Assembly: GCF_000282055.1 (NCBI RefSeq)
Contig: NZ_AKJZ01000019.1
Location: 8,501-48,641 of the forward strand
Length of the DNA: 40,141 nucleotides
DNA from: Flavobacterium sp. CF136
GTDB lineage: Bacteria; Bacteroidota; Bacteroidia; Flavobacteriales; Flavobacteriaceae
Reading direction: 5' to 3'
In this document: piece by piece, positions 9,076 to 17,533 of the stretch
How positions within the stretch are numbered: the first letter of the stretch is position 1
Layout: every line of letters starts with the position of its first letter
Translations under genes and position numbers: made by a program
The notes under the pieces: model-generated
Seen by the model: only the letters and a program-made list of their open reading frames with translations
The model's database searches: none
What the model was told of the DNA's origin: nothing

Positions 9076-10722
9076 ATGAATAGACGTAATGCTTTAAAAT
9101 TAGCAGCATCAGGGTTAGCAGGCCTCTACTTATCTCCTTTATTGGCTCAAAAAAACTTTTTTAGTGCTCCTTCTGTTCATAAAGGACCGTTTGAGCCTAC
9201 CTGGAATTCTCTAAGCAAGTATCAGGTGCCGGATTGGTTTCGGGATGCTAAATTTGGAATGTGGGCACATTGGGGACCTCAGTGTGAACCCGAAGCTGGT
9301 GATTGGTATGCAAGAAGTATGTATCAGGAAGATTCCTGGCAATATAAATTTCATGTAGAAAAATATGGTCATCCTTCAAAATTTGGTTTTAAGGATGTAA
9401 TTAATGTTTGGAAAGCCGATAAGTGGAATCCCGAAGAATTGGTGAATTTATATAAGGATTCCGGAGCCAAATATTTCATGGCCATGGCTAATCATCATGA
9501 TAATCTGGATTTGTATGACAGCAAATACCAGCCTAACTGGAATTCAGTCAAAGTGGGACCTAAAAAAGATATTATAGCCGGATGGGAAAAAGCAGCCCGA
9601 AAAGCAGGACTTCCTTTTGCAGTAAGCGTTCACGCTGCTCATGCCTGGACTTGGTATGAAACATCACAGCGCTCTGACAAAAACGGAGCCCTTGCCGGTG
9701 TTCCTTATGATGGGAATCTTACTAAAGCGGATGGAAAAGGGACCTGGTGGGAAGGTTTGGATCCTCAGGAATTGTATGCGCAAAATCATCCATTAAGTAA
9801 AAACAGTTCAGATAATGTCGGAATACACAGTCAATGGAATTGGGAAGATGGCGCTTCTATACCATCAAAAGAATATATTGAAAGTTTTCACAACCGAACA
9901 ATAGATTTGATCGATAAATACAATCCTGATTTGGTTTATTTTGACGATACGGCATTCCCTCTGTGGCCTATAAGCGATGCGGGGTTACGTATTGCGGCAC
10001 ACATGTATAATAAAAGCCTCCGGAAAAATAAAACAGTTCAGGCAGTAATTACAGGTAAAATATTAGACGAGCAGCAAAAAAAAGCTATGGTCTGGGATAT
10101 TGAAAAAGGACAGAGTAACAGCATAGAACCTTTGCCATGGCAAACAGATACCTGTATTGGCAACTGGCACTATGATCGTGGTGTTTACAAAGACAAGCGT
10201 TACAAATCAGCAAAGACCGTTATTCATACCCTGATCGATGTAGTGAGTAAAAACGGTAATTTGATGCTTAATATTCCAGTTCGTGGTGATGGAAGTATCG
10301 ACGAATTAGAACGCGCAATTGTTGCAGAAATTGGGGTTTGGATGAAACTAAACAGTAAAAGTATTTATGGTACGCGTCCCTGGAAAATATTTGGCGAAGG
10401 TCCACAACAAGAAAGTGCTGGAGCATTAACAGCTCAGGGATTCAACGAAGGAAAAGGGAAACCTTACACTTCAGAAGATATTCGTTTTGTACAAAAAGAC
10501 AAAATACTTTTTGCGACCATAATGGCCTGGCCAGAAAGCGGTACTGCAATTATTAAAAGTTTAGGAAAATCTAATCCGTATCATACTGAAACAATAAGAC
10601 AGATTCGATTAGTCAGTACAGGAGAAAAACTGAAATTCAAACAGAATTCAGACGCTCTTGAAGTCTATTTTCCAAATCAAAAGCCGGAAGCTTCTTATGC
10701 TAATGCTTTGGAAATAATTTAG
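9076..10722 (+). CDS. secreted alpha-L-fucosidase, GH29
   Basis: Predicted exported fucosidase of 548 residues. Residues 1-25 form an export signal with an RR pair (MNRRNALKL...LLAQ), possibly Tat-type. The family blocks DAKFGMWAHWGPQ and MANHHDNLDLYDSKY are present. The probable nucleophile is Asp290 in LVYFDD. A C-terminal beta domain follows (about 430-548). It would remove fucose from xyloglucan, pectin side chains or other fucosylated glycans. It is the first of two plus-strand glycosidase genes with the GH31 gene and is divergent from an AraC regulator. Confidence 0.92.
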   Translation: MNRRNALKLAASGLAGLYLSPLLAQKNFFSAPSVHKGPFEPTWNSLSKYQVPDWFRDAKFGMWAHWGPQCEPEAGDWYARSMYQEDSWQYKFHVEKYGHPSKFGFKDVINVWKADKWNPEELVNLYKDSGAKYFMAMANHHDNLDLYDSKYQPNWNSVKVGPKKDIIAGWEKAARKAGLPFAVSVHAAHAWTWYETSQRSDKNGALAGVPYDGNLTKADGKGTWWEGLDPQELYAQNHPLSKNSSDNVGIHSQWNWEDGASIPSKEYIESFHNRTIDLIDKYNPDLVYFDDTAFPLWPISDAGLRIAAHMYNKSLRKNKTVQAVITGKILDEQQKKAMVWDIEKGQSNSIEPLPWQTDTCIGNWHYDRGVYKDKRYKSAKTVIHTLIDVVSKNGNLMLNIPVRGDGSIDELERAIVAEIGVWMKLNSKSIYGTRPWKIFGEGPQQESAGALTAQGFNEGKGKPYTSEDIRFVQKDKILFATIMAWPESGTAIIKSLGKSNPYHTETIRQIRLVSTGEKLKFKQNSDALEVYFPNQKPEASYANALEII

Positions 10723-10851
10723 AATTAAAAAACTGCGTACAAAAATGATATAATTACACCCAATGGGTTATAATAATGCAGACTTCTTAATTTTGCAAGG
10801 AAAAAACCTTTCGGTACTTTTAGAATTCTATATAAAAATAAATTGAAAAGA

Positions 10852-13485
10852 ATGAAGCAAATAACAATTCTATTTGTCTTACTTATTCCAGTGTTTTGTA
10901 TTGGACAAGTGGTTAAGGGTTATAAAAAACATAACGATAAAGTAGTTATAACTCTCGACAAAGGAGAACTTTATTTGAGTCCTTTAACCGAAAATACCAT
11001 AAGAGTTCAGTATGGTTTGGAAATGAAAAGTCAAATACCTGAATTAGTTTTTACTTCAAAAGTTAAGGTGCCTGATTTTAAGGTTTCTGAATCCAGTTCA
11101 CTAATTGAAATTGCTACATCAAAAATGACGGTTGTAGTAGATAAAATAACTGGAACATTATCTTATCGGAACCATGAGGGCAAGGTATTTCTTAGCGAAA
11201 AACCAGGCAGTCGTATTTTTAAACAAAGTTCAGTACAAGGAGAATCCTGTCATATTGCTGAACAAGGTTTTAATTCTTTGCCTGATGAATATCTTTTTGG
11301 TACAGGTCAGTTTCAGGATGGATATTTGAATATTAAAGGATTACCCAGGAGATTAACCCAGGTAAATACACAAATCTCTATTCCGTTTGTTATGTCAAGC
11401 AAAGGATATGGTTTGCTATGGCACAATTATGGACTTACCGATTTTAATCCAGCTGATAACGTTGTGAACTTAAATCCAGCAGGTATAAGTGGGGAAGCAA
11501 TTACTGTTAATGTTACTACGACTAATGGAACTCAAAAGGAAACTCGCCAGGATGGTGTTTTTACCGGAAATTTTACCGTTAAAGATAATGGTGAGTATGC
11601 TATCCTGCTCGATGTGGGTCAAAAAATGGCTAGAAAATGGCAGTTGACAATTGATGGTAACGAGGTCCTTAATTTTAAAAACCATTGGTTGCCGCCCACA
11701 ACCAGCACGTTGGTTAAACTGACAGCAGGAAAACATGAGATTATAGTTACCGGAGAAAAAAACGATCTCCCTGTAGTGTATTATCGTAAAGTTACGAATG
11801 AAACAGTCTTCAGATCTCCTGTTGCTGAGAGGCTGGATTATGTTGTTTTTGCCGGAAATTCAGATGAGGTTATTTCTAGCTATCGCAATCTGACAGGGCA
11901 GGCTCCGCTTATGCCTGTATGGTCGTTAGGTTATATTCATTGCCGTGAGCGCTTTACTACTCAGGATGATTTACTTGAGAATGCAAAAGAATTCAGAAAG
12001 AAAAGATTACCAATGGATTTAATTGTTCAGGATTGGCAATATTGGGGGAAATACGGTTGGAATTCGATGAAATTTGATGAGGAAATGTATCCTGATCCAG
12101 CTACAATGGTAAAAGAATTGCATCAAATGAATATGCGACTGATGCTTTCCGTTTGGTCCAAAATTGATAAAGGAAGCGAACTTGGTAAAGAATTTGATAA
12201 AAAAAAATACTATATCCCAAATACCGAATGGGTTGATTTCTTTAACCCTGATGCAGCAAATTATTATTGGAAGAATTTTAGTGAAAAGCTTTTAAAACCT
12301 TATGAAATTGATGCCTGGTGGCAGGATGCTACCGAACCGGAAAACGATGATTTAGTAAATAGGAAAATAAATAGCGGAACAATTTCCGGAGAGCAAATGC
12401 GAAATGTTTATCCGATGTACGTAACAAAAACAGTATATGAAGGTTCGCGCAAGGATGCTCCGGACAAAAGAGTTTTTATTCTTACCAGAAGCGGTTTCTC
12501 GGGCCAGCAGCGTTACGCAGCAGCCGTTTGGACTGGAGATATAGGTAATGACTGGGAAACCTTGCGCCGACAACTCACAGCCGGATTGAATTATTCCATA
12601 ACAGGATTACCCTGGTGGACTTTTGATGCAGGAGGTTTTTTCCGTCCCGGCGAAAGCCAATACACCGATGCTAAATTTCACGAACGTTTTTTAAGATGGT
12701 TTCAGTTGGCTACATTCTCTCCTTTGCAAAGGGTACACGGATATCAAACTAATACCGAATTCTGGAGATACGGTGAAAAAGTAGAAACCGAAGCTTTAAA
12801 ATATTTAAACTTTCGTTATCGTTTGATGCCCTATATTTATTCACAAGCAGCAGATATAACGTTTAAAAACGGAACCTTGATGCGTCCACTGGTAATGGAT
12901 TTTGCAAAAGACACAAAAGCACTTGAGCAAAAATACGAGTATATGTTTGGGTCTGCCTTTCTTGTTGCTCCTGTTGTTTCAGAAAGTGTAGATAAGTGGG
13001 ATGTTTACTTACCTGAAAACCAGTCAGGATGGTTTAATTTCTGGACAGGAAAACATTATAATGGAGGACAAACAGTAAAAACAGCTGCGTCTCTCTCAAC
13101 CATTCCTCTATATGTAAAATCGGGTTCTATTGTTCCAATGGGCGAGAAAATGCAGTACACAAACGAAAAGCCTGCTGAAACCCTCGAAATTAGAGTGTAT
13201 AAAGGCGCTAATGGCAAGTTTGAGCTTTATGAGGATGAGGGAATAAATTACAACTATGAGAAAGGAGCTTTTTCTATCATACCTTTTGAATGGAATGAAC
13301 AAAAACAAACGCTGACAATTGGAAAACGAAAAGGCGGATTTTTTAAAGGATTAATTGAAAACCGTGTGTTTAATATCGTTTGGGTTGACGAATCAAATGG
13401 TGTTGGTATCGAAAATCAAAGAACAGATATTTCGGTAAAATACAATGGAAATACTATTGATGTTTCGAAGAAAATAAAAGAGTGA
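10852..13485 (+). CDS. secreted GH31 alpha-xylosidase-like enzyme with PA14-like insert
   Basis: A large exported GH31 enzyme. I choose the ATG at 10852, which begins a clean signal peptide (MKQITIL...CIGQ, 877 residues in total). An in-frame TTG at 10843 would only add MKR. Order: N-terminal beta-sandwich (about 20-210), an inserted PA14-like module (about 215-320, GEYAILLDVGQKMARKWQLT), the catalytic barrel (about 350-690) and C-terminal beta domains. The nucleophile is Asp492 in WWQDATEPE and the acid/base Asp563 in WTGDIGNDW. The PA14 insert is known from xyloglucan-specific alpha-xylosidases, which supports xyloglucan oligosaccharides as substrate. This matches the neighbouring fucosidase, since fucosylated xyloglucan carries both sugars. 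Confidence 0.92.
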   Translation: MKQITILFVLLIPVFCIGQVVKGYKKHNDKVVITLDKGELYLSPLTENTIRVQYGLEMKSQIPELVFTSKVKVPDFKVSESSSLIEIATSKMTVVVDKITGTLSYRNHEGKVFLSEKPGSRIFKQSSVQGESCHIAEQGFNSLPDEYLFGTGQFQDGYLNIKGLPRRLTQVNTQISIPFVMSSKGYGLLWHNYGLTDFNPADNVVNLNPAGISGEAITVNVTTTNGTQKETRQDGVFTGNFTVKDNGEYAILLDVGQKMARKWQLTIDGNEVLNFKNHWLPPTTSTLVKLTAGKHEIIVTGEKNDLPVVYYRKVTNETVFRSPVAERLDYVVFAGNSDEVISSYRNLTGQAPLMPVWSLGYIHCRERFTTQDDLLENAKEFRKKRLPMDLIVQDWQYWGKYGWNSMKFDEEMYPDPATMVKELHQMNMRLMLSVWSKIDKGSELGKEFDKKKYYIPNTEWVDFFNPDAANYYWKNFSEKLLKPYEIDAWWQDATEPENDDLVNRKINSGTISGEQMRNVYPMYVTKTVYEGSRKDAPDKRVFILTRSGFSGQQRYAAAVWTGDIGNDWETLRRQLTAGLNYSITGLPWWTFDAGGFFRPGESQYTDAKFHERFLRWFQLATFSPLQRVHGYQTNTEFWRYGEKVETEALKYLNFRYRLMPYIYSQAADITFKNGTLMRPLVMDFAKDTKALEQKYEYMFGSAFLVAPVVSESVDKWDVYLPENQSGWFNFWTGKHYNGGQTVKTAASLSTIPLYVKSGSIVPMGEKMQYTNEKPAETLEIRVYKGANGKFELYEDEGINYNYEKGAFSIIPFEWNEQKQTLTIGKRKGGFFKGLIENRVFNIVWVDESNGVGIENQRTDISVKYNGNTIDVSKKIKE

Positions 13486-13510
13486 CAAACTCGTATTGTT
13501 CTGGTATTGT

Positions 13511-13657
13511 CGTCAGTTCGAGTGTTTTCTTTAAAAAATGCGATAGCTTTTTTTAAAGAAAATGTATCGAGAACCTTAGTATTAGAAAGCTTCTCGATAC
13601 AATTTTTAATCATAAAGCGATCGCATTATTATTAAAAATCACTCGAAGTGACGACTG
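13511..13657. repeat. CGTCAGTTCGAGTG palindromic repeat, copy 1
   Basis: A composite palindrome filling most of the 398-bp gap after the GH31 gene. The outer arms are CGTCAGTTCGAGTG and CACTCGAAGTGACGACTG. The inner arms are TATCGAGAACC and TTCTCGATACA. A second copy occupies the 5' end of the TolC gene at 25169-25288. I see no gene elsewhere in this gap. Confidence 0.75.
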
Positions 13658-13883
13658 AAAAATTGTTAACTTAATGACATTGAGCTGAAGCAGGAGGCAA
13701 TTCAAAGATTTACTTATGTTTTTTTATTGATGTTATTCTCTGCTACTGATTTATACCTTTTTTTCGGCCTGACTTTTGAAATCATTTGACTTGTTGCGAA
13801 CTCATCATAATAATTTATTGGACAATAAAACCAATCAATGAGTTTTTACGTATATGATTAAATTAACTCAATACTTTTGAATC

Positions 13884-14066
13884 ATGTCAAATAAAATCAG
13901 AAAAATAAAAGCGGAGGAGAATCTAAAATTATCCCAAAAATTTGATGATATAGACAGAAAAATGCATAAAAAAATAGTAATACTGATTGCCATATTAATT
14001 ACCCTTTTTATTATTTTGCTATTAGTTTTGTTTAGCAATATTTTTTCGGTTCAGCATTTTTTGTAA
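13884..14066 (+). CDS. small single-helix membrane protein, paralogue 1
   Basis: I do not recognise the family. The 60-residue product has a basic, helical N-terminus (IKAEENLKLSQKFDDIDRKMHKK) and one strongly hydrophobic segment at about 31-50, so it is probably inserted in the inner membrane with its N-terminus inside. It is a clear paralogue of the protein at 14540-14749: both share KFDDIDR-M-KK and an LITL...LLSNIFS helix. The box TACTTTTG lies at 13872-13879, only a few bases before the ATG, so the message would be nearly leaderless if that promoter is used. Confidence 0.7.
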   Translation: MSNKIRKIKAEENLKLSQKFDDIDRKMHKKIVILIAILITLFIILLLVLFSNIFSVQHFL

Positions 14067-14172
14067 ATCTGTGCCATACAGTATGATTAATAGCCGGTTT
14101 AATAAATCAATTGCATTATTTGTTTATATTTTTTTGAATTCCAAAGCATTTAAAATACCGCCACTATTCCTT

Positions 14173-14348
14173 ATGACAGAAGAAGAATTAAAGAATTATG
14201 GAATCCTGTCATTAAAGTCCAGATGCCCGAAAAAGGATATTACTGGAACAATAAACACGGAAAAATGATCGCCATTGCTAAAATGGCTGTCACTTTTGTT
14301 ACCGGAAAAACTATGGATGATGGTATTGAAGGAAACTTAGAATTATAA
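14173..14348 (+). pseudogene. frameshifted small gene
   Basis: The reading frame opens with ATG at 14173 (MTEEELK). It continues convincingly only after a shift, as ELWNPVIKVQMPEKGYYWNN ... MAVTFVTGKTMDDGIEGNLEL, to the stop at 14346-14348. Adding one A in the TTAAAG run near 14190 restores a single frame of 58 residues. The family is not recognised. It could be a recent loss-of-function mutation, a sequencing error in a homopolymer, or rarely a programmed shift. Confidence 0.5.
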
Positions 14349-14441
14349 TATTCTTAAAGTTCTGAAACATCAAAATCACTTTCAACTTAACCATTTATGA
14401 ATGAACACATTACAACAATTTATTAAACAATAAAAGGTTTA

Positions 14442-14481
14442 GTGTATATCAACGAGTTTTTGTGTATATCAACGAGTTTTT
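14442..14481. repeat. 20-bp tandem duplication
   Basis: The unit GTGTATATCAACGAGTTTTT occurs twice in direct succession and a third partial unit (GCGTATAT) follows. A related stretch (GAGTTTTTACGTATAT) precedes the paralogous gene at 13884, so the upstream region was duplicated along with the gene and then expanded. Confidence 0.8.
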
Positions 14482-14513
14482 GCGTATATAACTGAATTAA
14501 CATAATACTTTTG
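14479..14513 (+). promoter_or_regulatory. candidate promoter of the second small membrane gene
   Basis: TTTG at 14479-14482, a 23-bp spacer and TACTTTTG at 14506-14513 match the Bacteroidota TTTG / TAnnTTTG pattern. The -7 box has an equivalent at 13872-13879 before the paralogue, where the -33 TTTG is not kept. Confidence 0.45.
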
Positions 14514-14539
14514 AATCATGAGAGAAAAATTTTTGAGCC

Positions 14540-14749
14540 ATGAAAGAGAAAAACAGAAACATAAAAGTTGAGGACAATCTTAAATCAATGCAAAAATTCG
14601 ATGATATTGACAGGGAAATGTATAAAAAAGCAGTAATGCTTATTGGCCTGTTAATAACGCTTTCTTTTGTGTTGCTAATAATTCTGTTAAGTAATATTTT
14701 TTCGCTTCACTATTTCAATGAAGCCTCTGCCATATATAGTACTGGATAA
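14540..14749 (+). CDS. small single-helix membrane protein, paralogue 2
   Basis: A 69-residue protein with the same design as the one at 13884-14066: a charged N-terminus (IKVEDNLKSMQKFDDIDREM) and one hydrophobic helix at about 31-52 (MLIGLLITLSFVLLIILLS). It has a longer, polar C-terminus. The ATG at 14518 is out of frame, so 14540 is the start. The region 14509-14547 contains a small duplication (TTTTGA..CATGA..GA twice) that displaces the start from the -7 box relative to the other copy. The function is unknown. Confidence 0.7.
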   Translation: MKEKNRNIKVEDNLKSMQKFDDIDREMYKKAVMLIGLLITLSFVLLIILLSNIFSLHYFNEASAIYSTG

Positions 14750-14763
14750 AAAAAACAATCATA

Positions 14764-15480
14764 TTATCTGTTTATAATTTTTTTGAATTCCAAAGCATTT
14801 AAGATTCCTTCTTCACCTGCCGTATTATTAAAATATACAAAAGCATTTTTGCCTTTTGTTTTATTTTTAATATCATTTAATTGTTCCGGAGAATATCCGG
14901 AATAAAACATTTTTGGAGTTCCATGAAGCCTGATGTAAATTAAGGGAGATTTATAGAAAATGGTTTCAGGCAATTGAGGATGGCTTACGCTGCAAAACGT
15001 AATGTTGTTTTCCATAAAAAGATCCCAAACTTTATCAATCCACCAGCTTTCATGACGAAATTCGATTACATTTTTAAATTTTGGATTTAAATTATTAATA
15101 ATATTTTGAAGCTTTTCTTCACTAAAAGAATAGCTTGGCGGAAACTGAAATAAAACACATCCTAATTTATCTTTTAAACCCGTATCGCAAATAGTATAAA
15201 AATCTGAAATCAGTTCCTTACAATCTGTAAACTTTTTGATATGTGTGATTTCTTTTGGTGCCTTTACTGAAAATATAAAATGTTCAGGTGCTTTTTTATA
15301 CCAGTTCTCAAATATTTTTACTGTTGGAAATTTATAAAAACTGCCATTAAACTCATAAGTATCAAAATGCTGGCAGTAATAATCAAACCATTTTGAAACA
15401 GGCATATTTTCAGGATAAAAGATACCTTTCCAAAACCGATTATTAAAACTGGAACATCCTGCTAAGACTTCCTTTTTCAT
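14764..15480 (-). CDS. DUF72 domain-containing protein (YecE-like)
   Basis: A 238-residue member of the DUF72 family, a TIM-barrel-like fold of unknown activity. Typical blocks are visible: AGCSSFNNRFWKGIFYPE at the N-terminus, FNGSFYKFPT, HFIFSVKAPKEITH, CVLFQFPPSYSF, VIEFRHESWW, and YIRLHGTPKMFYSGYS near the C-terminus. Its ATG overlaps the end of the upstream Nei-like glycosylase gene by 4 bp (ATGA), so the two are translationally coupled. This association fits a role around nucleic acid damage, but that is inference. Confidence 0.9.
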   Translation of the reverse strand: MKKEVLAGCSSFNNRFWKGIFYPENMPVSKWFDYYCQHFDTYEFNGSFYKFPTVKIFENWYKKAPEHFIFSVKAPKEITHIKKFTDCKELISDFYTICDTGLKDKLGCVLFQFPPSYSFSEEKLQNIINNLNPKFKNVIEFRHESWWIDKVWDLFMENNITFCSVSHPQLPETIFYKSPLIYIRLHGTPKMFYSGYSPEQLNDIKNKTKGKNAFVYFNNTAGEEGILNALEFKKIINR

Positions 15481-16208
15481 TGATATAATTTTTGACAGTT
15501 AGTACAAAAAAAGCTGCGTCTTTTTTTTATTCCGGTGTGTTTCTTTATAAAAGGAAGATTACAACGCTCACAAGTACTTTTGGTATGTGCTTTCCAATGT
15601 TTTTTTAATTCATAATTCTTTTTCCAGTCCAGGAATTGAAAACTATAAATAACACTTTCCTCAATAAGCCTTTTTATATCTTCAGTTGGAATTTTACCCA
15701 CTAATGATTCCGGATGAATTTTGCATCGGTATAAAATTTCATTTTTAATAATATTCCCAACTCCTGAAAAGATATTCTGCTCCAATAAAGCATCACAAAT
15801 CATTTGGTTAGGAATTTTATTGAGGCTTTCTTCAGCTTTTACGGGATTCCATTTTTCATTCATCACATCCTCGCTCCAGTCATAATAATCATTGATATCC
15901 CCTTCTAAAATTTTAATTGAACAAGTGTAAAAATTAATTTCTCCATCTAAAAAAATCAGGCTTAACCGTGGTGCAGTTTCTTTTCTTTCATTAATCCGAT
16001 AAGTGCCAAACATCAGCATATGTATTTTGACAGTAAACCCATCAAAACAAATTAAAAAATGTTTACCCCAGCTTTTAAAGGCACGTATCGTTTTGTTTTT
16101 AAGTCTTTCAATATCAACACTGCTGTTTCCAGCAACATCAATAACTTTTTTTCCTTCAAATTGACGGACTTCTTCTTTTAATATCACTATTGATGGACCT
16201 TCCGGCAT
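15477..16208 (-). CDS. Fpg/Nei family DNA glycosylase (endonuclease VIII-like)
   Basis: A base-excision repair enzyme of 243 residues. The mature N-terminus Pro2-Glu3 of MPEGPSIV supplies the catalytic proline and glutamate. Lys49 in SWGKHF is the conserved lysine. A helix-two-turns-helix lies around 130-170 (LLEQNIFSGVGNIIKNEILYR). A zinc finger closes the protein, with Cys213, Cys216, Cys235 and Cys238. Nei-type members prefer oxidised pyrimidines, and the GPS N-terminus rather than GPEVE suggests the Nei side. It precedes the DUF72 gene with a 4-bp overlap and is likely the first gene of that transcript. Confidence 0.92.
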   Translation of the reverse strand: MPEGPSIVILKEEVRQFEGKKVIDVAGNSSVDIERLKNKTIRAFKSWGKHFLICFDGFTVKIHMLMFGTYRINERKETAPRLSLIFLDGEINFYTCSIKILEGDINDYYDWSEDVMNEKWNPVKAEESLNKIPNQMICDALLEQNIFSGVGNIIKNEILYRCKIHPESLVGKIPTEDIKRLIEESVIYSFQFLDWKKNYELKKHWKAHTKSTCERCNLPFIKKHTGIKKRRSFFCTNCQKLYQ

Positions 16209-16240
16209 ACTCTCCTAATTTTTATTAACTATTTTAAACG

Positions 16241-16272
16241 AAAAAAGCACAGCTTAAAAACTGTGCTTTCTT
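16241..16272. terminator. terminator of the DUF892 gene
   Basis: AAGCACAG / CTGTGCTT with an 8-nt loop and a run of A (T on the minus strand) ahead of it. It lies between the DUF892 stop and the Nei-like gene start, both on the minus strand. Confidence 0.8.
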
Positions 16273-16285
16273 AATCTCTTAAAAA

Positions 16286-16828
16286 TTAATCTGCTTCAGC
16301 AGCTTCAAGATTTACTGCATTCACAGCAACAATTGTCAGCTTTTTGTCGGCACCTTTTTCTTCTTCCAGAGTTTGTTCCAATAAACGGACAGCTTCGGTT
16401 AAACCTAAAGTCTCTGCAAATTGTCTCAGTGTTCCGTAAGTTGCAATTTCATAATGCTCAATTTTTTGAGCTGCTGCAATAATTCCGGCATCACGCACTA
16501 CTCCAATTTCAGTTTCTTCCAAAATTGATTTACCTTCTTCAATTAGGCCTTCCATGGCATCACATTTTTTAGCTGTTGCTTTTTTGCCAATCACTTCAAA
16601 AACCTTTTCCAAACGGGTTATCTGTTCTTCAGTCTCGATTAAATGATTGTTTAGTACCTCAATCAAATCAGCTGAAGCAGCATTTTTTGCCATTAGAGGA
16701 ATCGCTTTAGTCAATGCTTTTTCTGCCCAATAAATATCTTTCAGGCTTGCTTCAAACAATTCAGTTAAACCAGATGCTGCATCGCTTTTAGGTTTTGTTG
16801 CTCCTTTTTTACTATCAGTAGTTTTCAT
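16286..16828 (-). CDS. ferritin-like DUF892 (YciE/YciF type) protein
   Basis: A 180-residue helical-bundle protein of family DUF892, which is stress-induced in many bacteria. After a basic, disordered N-terminus (about 1-18), the family signature LTELFEASLKDIYWAEKALTKAIPLMAKNA appears split over helix 1. It is followed by NHLIETEEQITRLEKVFEVIG, CDAMEGLIEEG, AQKIEHYEIATYGTLRQFAE and LEQTLEEEKGADKKL. Glu and His residues placed like di-iron ligands are kept (for example in QKIEHYE and TLEEEK). Its function is not known. It stands alone between a terminator and a long upstream AT-rich region. Confidence 0.92.
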   Translation of the reverse strand: MKTTDSKKGATKPKSDAASGLTELFEASLKDIYWAEKALTKAIPLMAKNAASADLIEVLNNHLIETEEQITRLEKVFEVIGKKATAKKCDAMEGLIEEGKSILEETEIGVVRDAGIIAAAQKIEHYEIATYGTLRQFAETLGLTEAVRLLEQTLEEEKGADKKLTIVAVNAVNLEAAEAD

Positions 16829-16982
16829 AATAATATTTTTTTTTCGTTATTAATGTTTCAAAATTAATTTGTTTAAAAAAGAAAGAGGTTATAATATTAT
16901 GGATTAAAATTATACTATAAACACCTGTGTATTATGAAATTAGATTTTAAAATCTTGTAACATATTTTTTTAAATTCCGGCA

Positions 16983-16990
16983 TAAATTTG
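16983..16990 (+). promoter_or_regulatory. -7 box that fixes the start of the acidic protein
   Basis: TAAATTTG matches TAnnTTTG and lies 30 bp before the ATG at 17021. An in-frame TTG at 16988 falls inside this box, so it cannot be the start on the transcript. A weak TTG lies at 16955-16957, with a 25-bp spacer that is longer than usual. Confidence 0.5.
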
Positions 16991-17020
16991 TTTAATAAAT
17001 ACAGCAAAAGACATAGTATT

Positions 17021-17323
17021 ATGAAAACAGATGCCCAATATATTGACGAAATTAAATGTGATTTTCATCAGAAATATCAAGATGTTGTCTCGGATATTGA
17101 TGCTGTTTTAATTGATGCCGCTATTGATAGCCTTCTGAGAGATGCGAACATCGTTAGAAACGAAAACATTCCGAACGAAGAGCAGGTAATCAATGAGAAT
17201 GATTATATCACAAACCATCAGGAAGATGATGACTATGATCTGCCCGAACCTATTGACAGGGAAGAGCATATAGATAATGAAGAGGATCTTGATGAAGAGG
17301 ACTGGGAACGAAACGATCATTAA
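17021..17323 (+). CDS. small acidic protein of unknown function
   Basis: A 100-residue protein starting at ATG 17021. The first half looks helical and folded (YIDEIKCDFHQKYQDVVSDI, AVLIDAAIDSLLRDA). The second half is disordered and rich in Asp, Glu and Asn (EDDDYDLPEPIDREEH ... DEEDWERNDH). No domain is recognised. A terminator follows directly, so it is a single-gene transcript. The neighbouring gene at 17534 is also acidic, with a similar promoter box, so both may belong to the same stress response. Confidence 0.75.
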   Translation: MKTDAQYIDEIKCDFHQKYQDVVSDIDAVLIDAAIDSLLRDANIVRNENIPNEEQVINENDYITNHQEDDDYDLPEPIDREEHIDNEEDLDEEDWERNDH

Positions 17324-17350
17324 AACTCAAAAATATTTCAGATAAAATAT

Positions 17351-17385
17351 AAAAAACCTTTAAATGTATGTTTTAAAGGTTTTTT
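17351..17385. terminator. rho-independent terminator
   Basis: The stem AAAAAACCTTTAAA / TTTAAAGGTTTTTT, with a loop of about 7 nt and a T-run, lies 28 bp after the stop of the acidic protein gene. Confidence 0.85.
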
Positions 17386-17498
17386 GTTTAATGGATAATT
17401 TCAATTTCAAAAATTTATATCAATACTTCAAGTACAAACAGCTGTAAATTATAGAATTAGGAACCAAAATTCTATAAATATTTCACTTCGGTTCTGAC

Positions 17499-17506
17499 TA
17501 GATTTG
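17499..17506 (+). promoter_or_regulatory. -7 box upstream of the Asp/Glu-rich protein
   Basis: TAGATTTG matches TAnnTTTG, 27 bp before the ATG at 17534. An in-frame TTG at 17504 lies within the box and is ruled out as start. No TTTG is found at the usual -33 spacing, so an alternative sigma factor or an activator is possible. Confidence 0.45.
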
Positions 17507-17533
17507 TATAATACGAACACAAAAATTAATATC

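Noticed and set aside
14071..14268. Plus-strand frame starting GTG at 14071
   Set aside because: The first 34 codons are not protein-like. The convincing part starts at 14173 and is frameshifted, so I annotate only that as a pseudogene.
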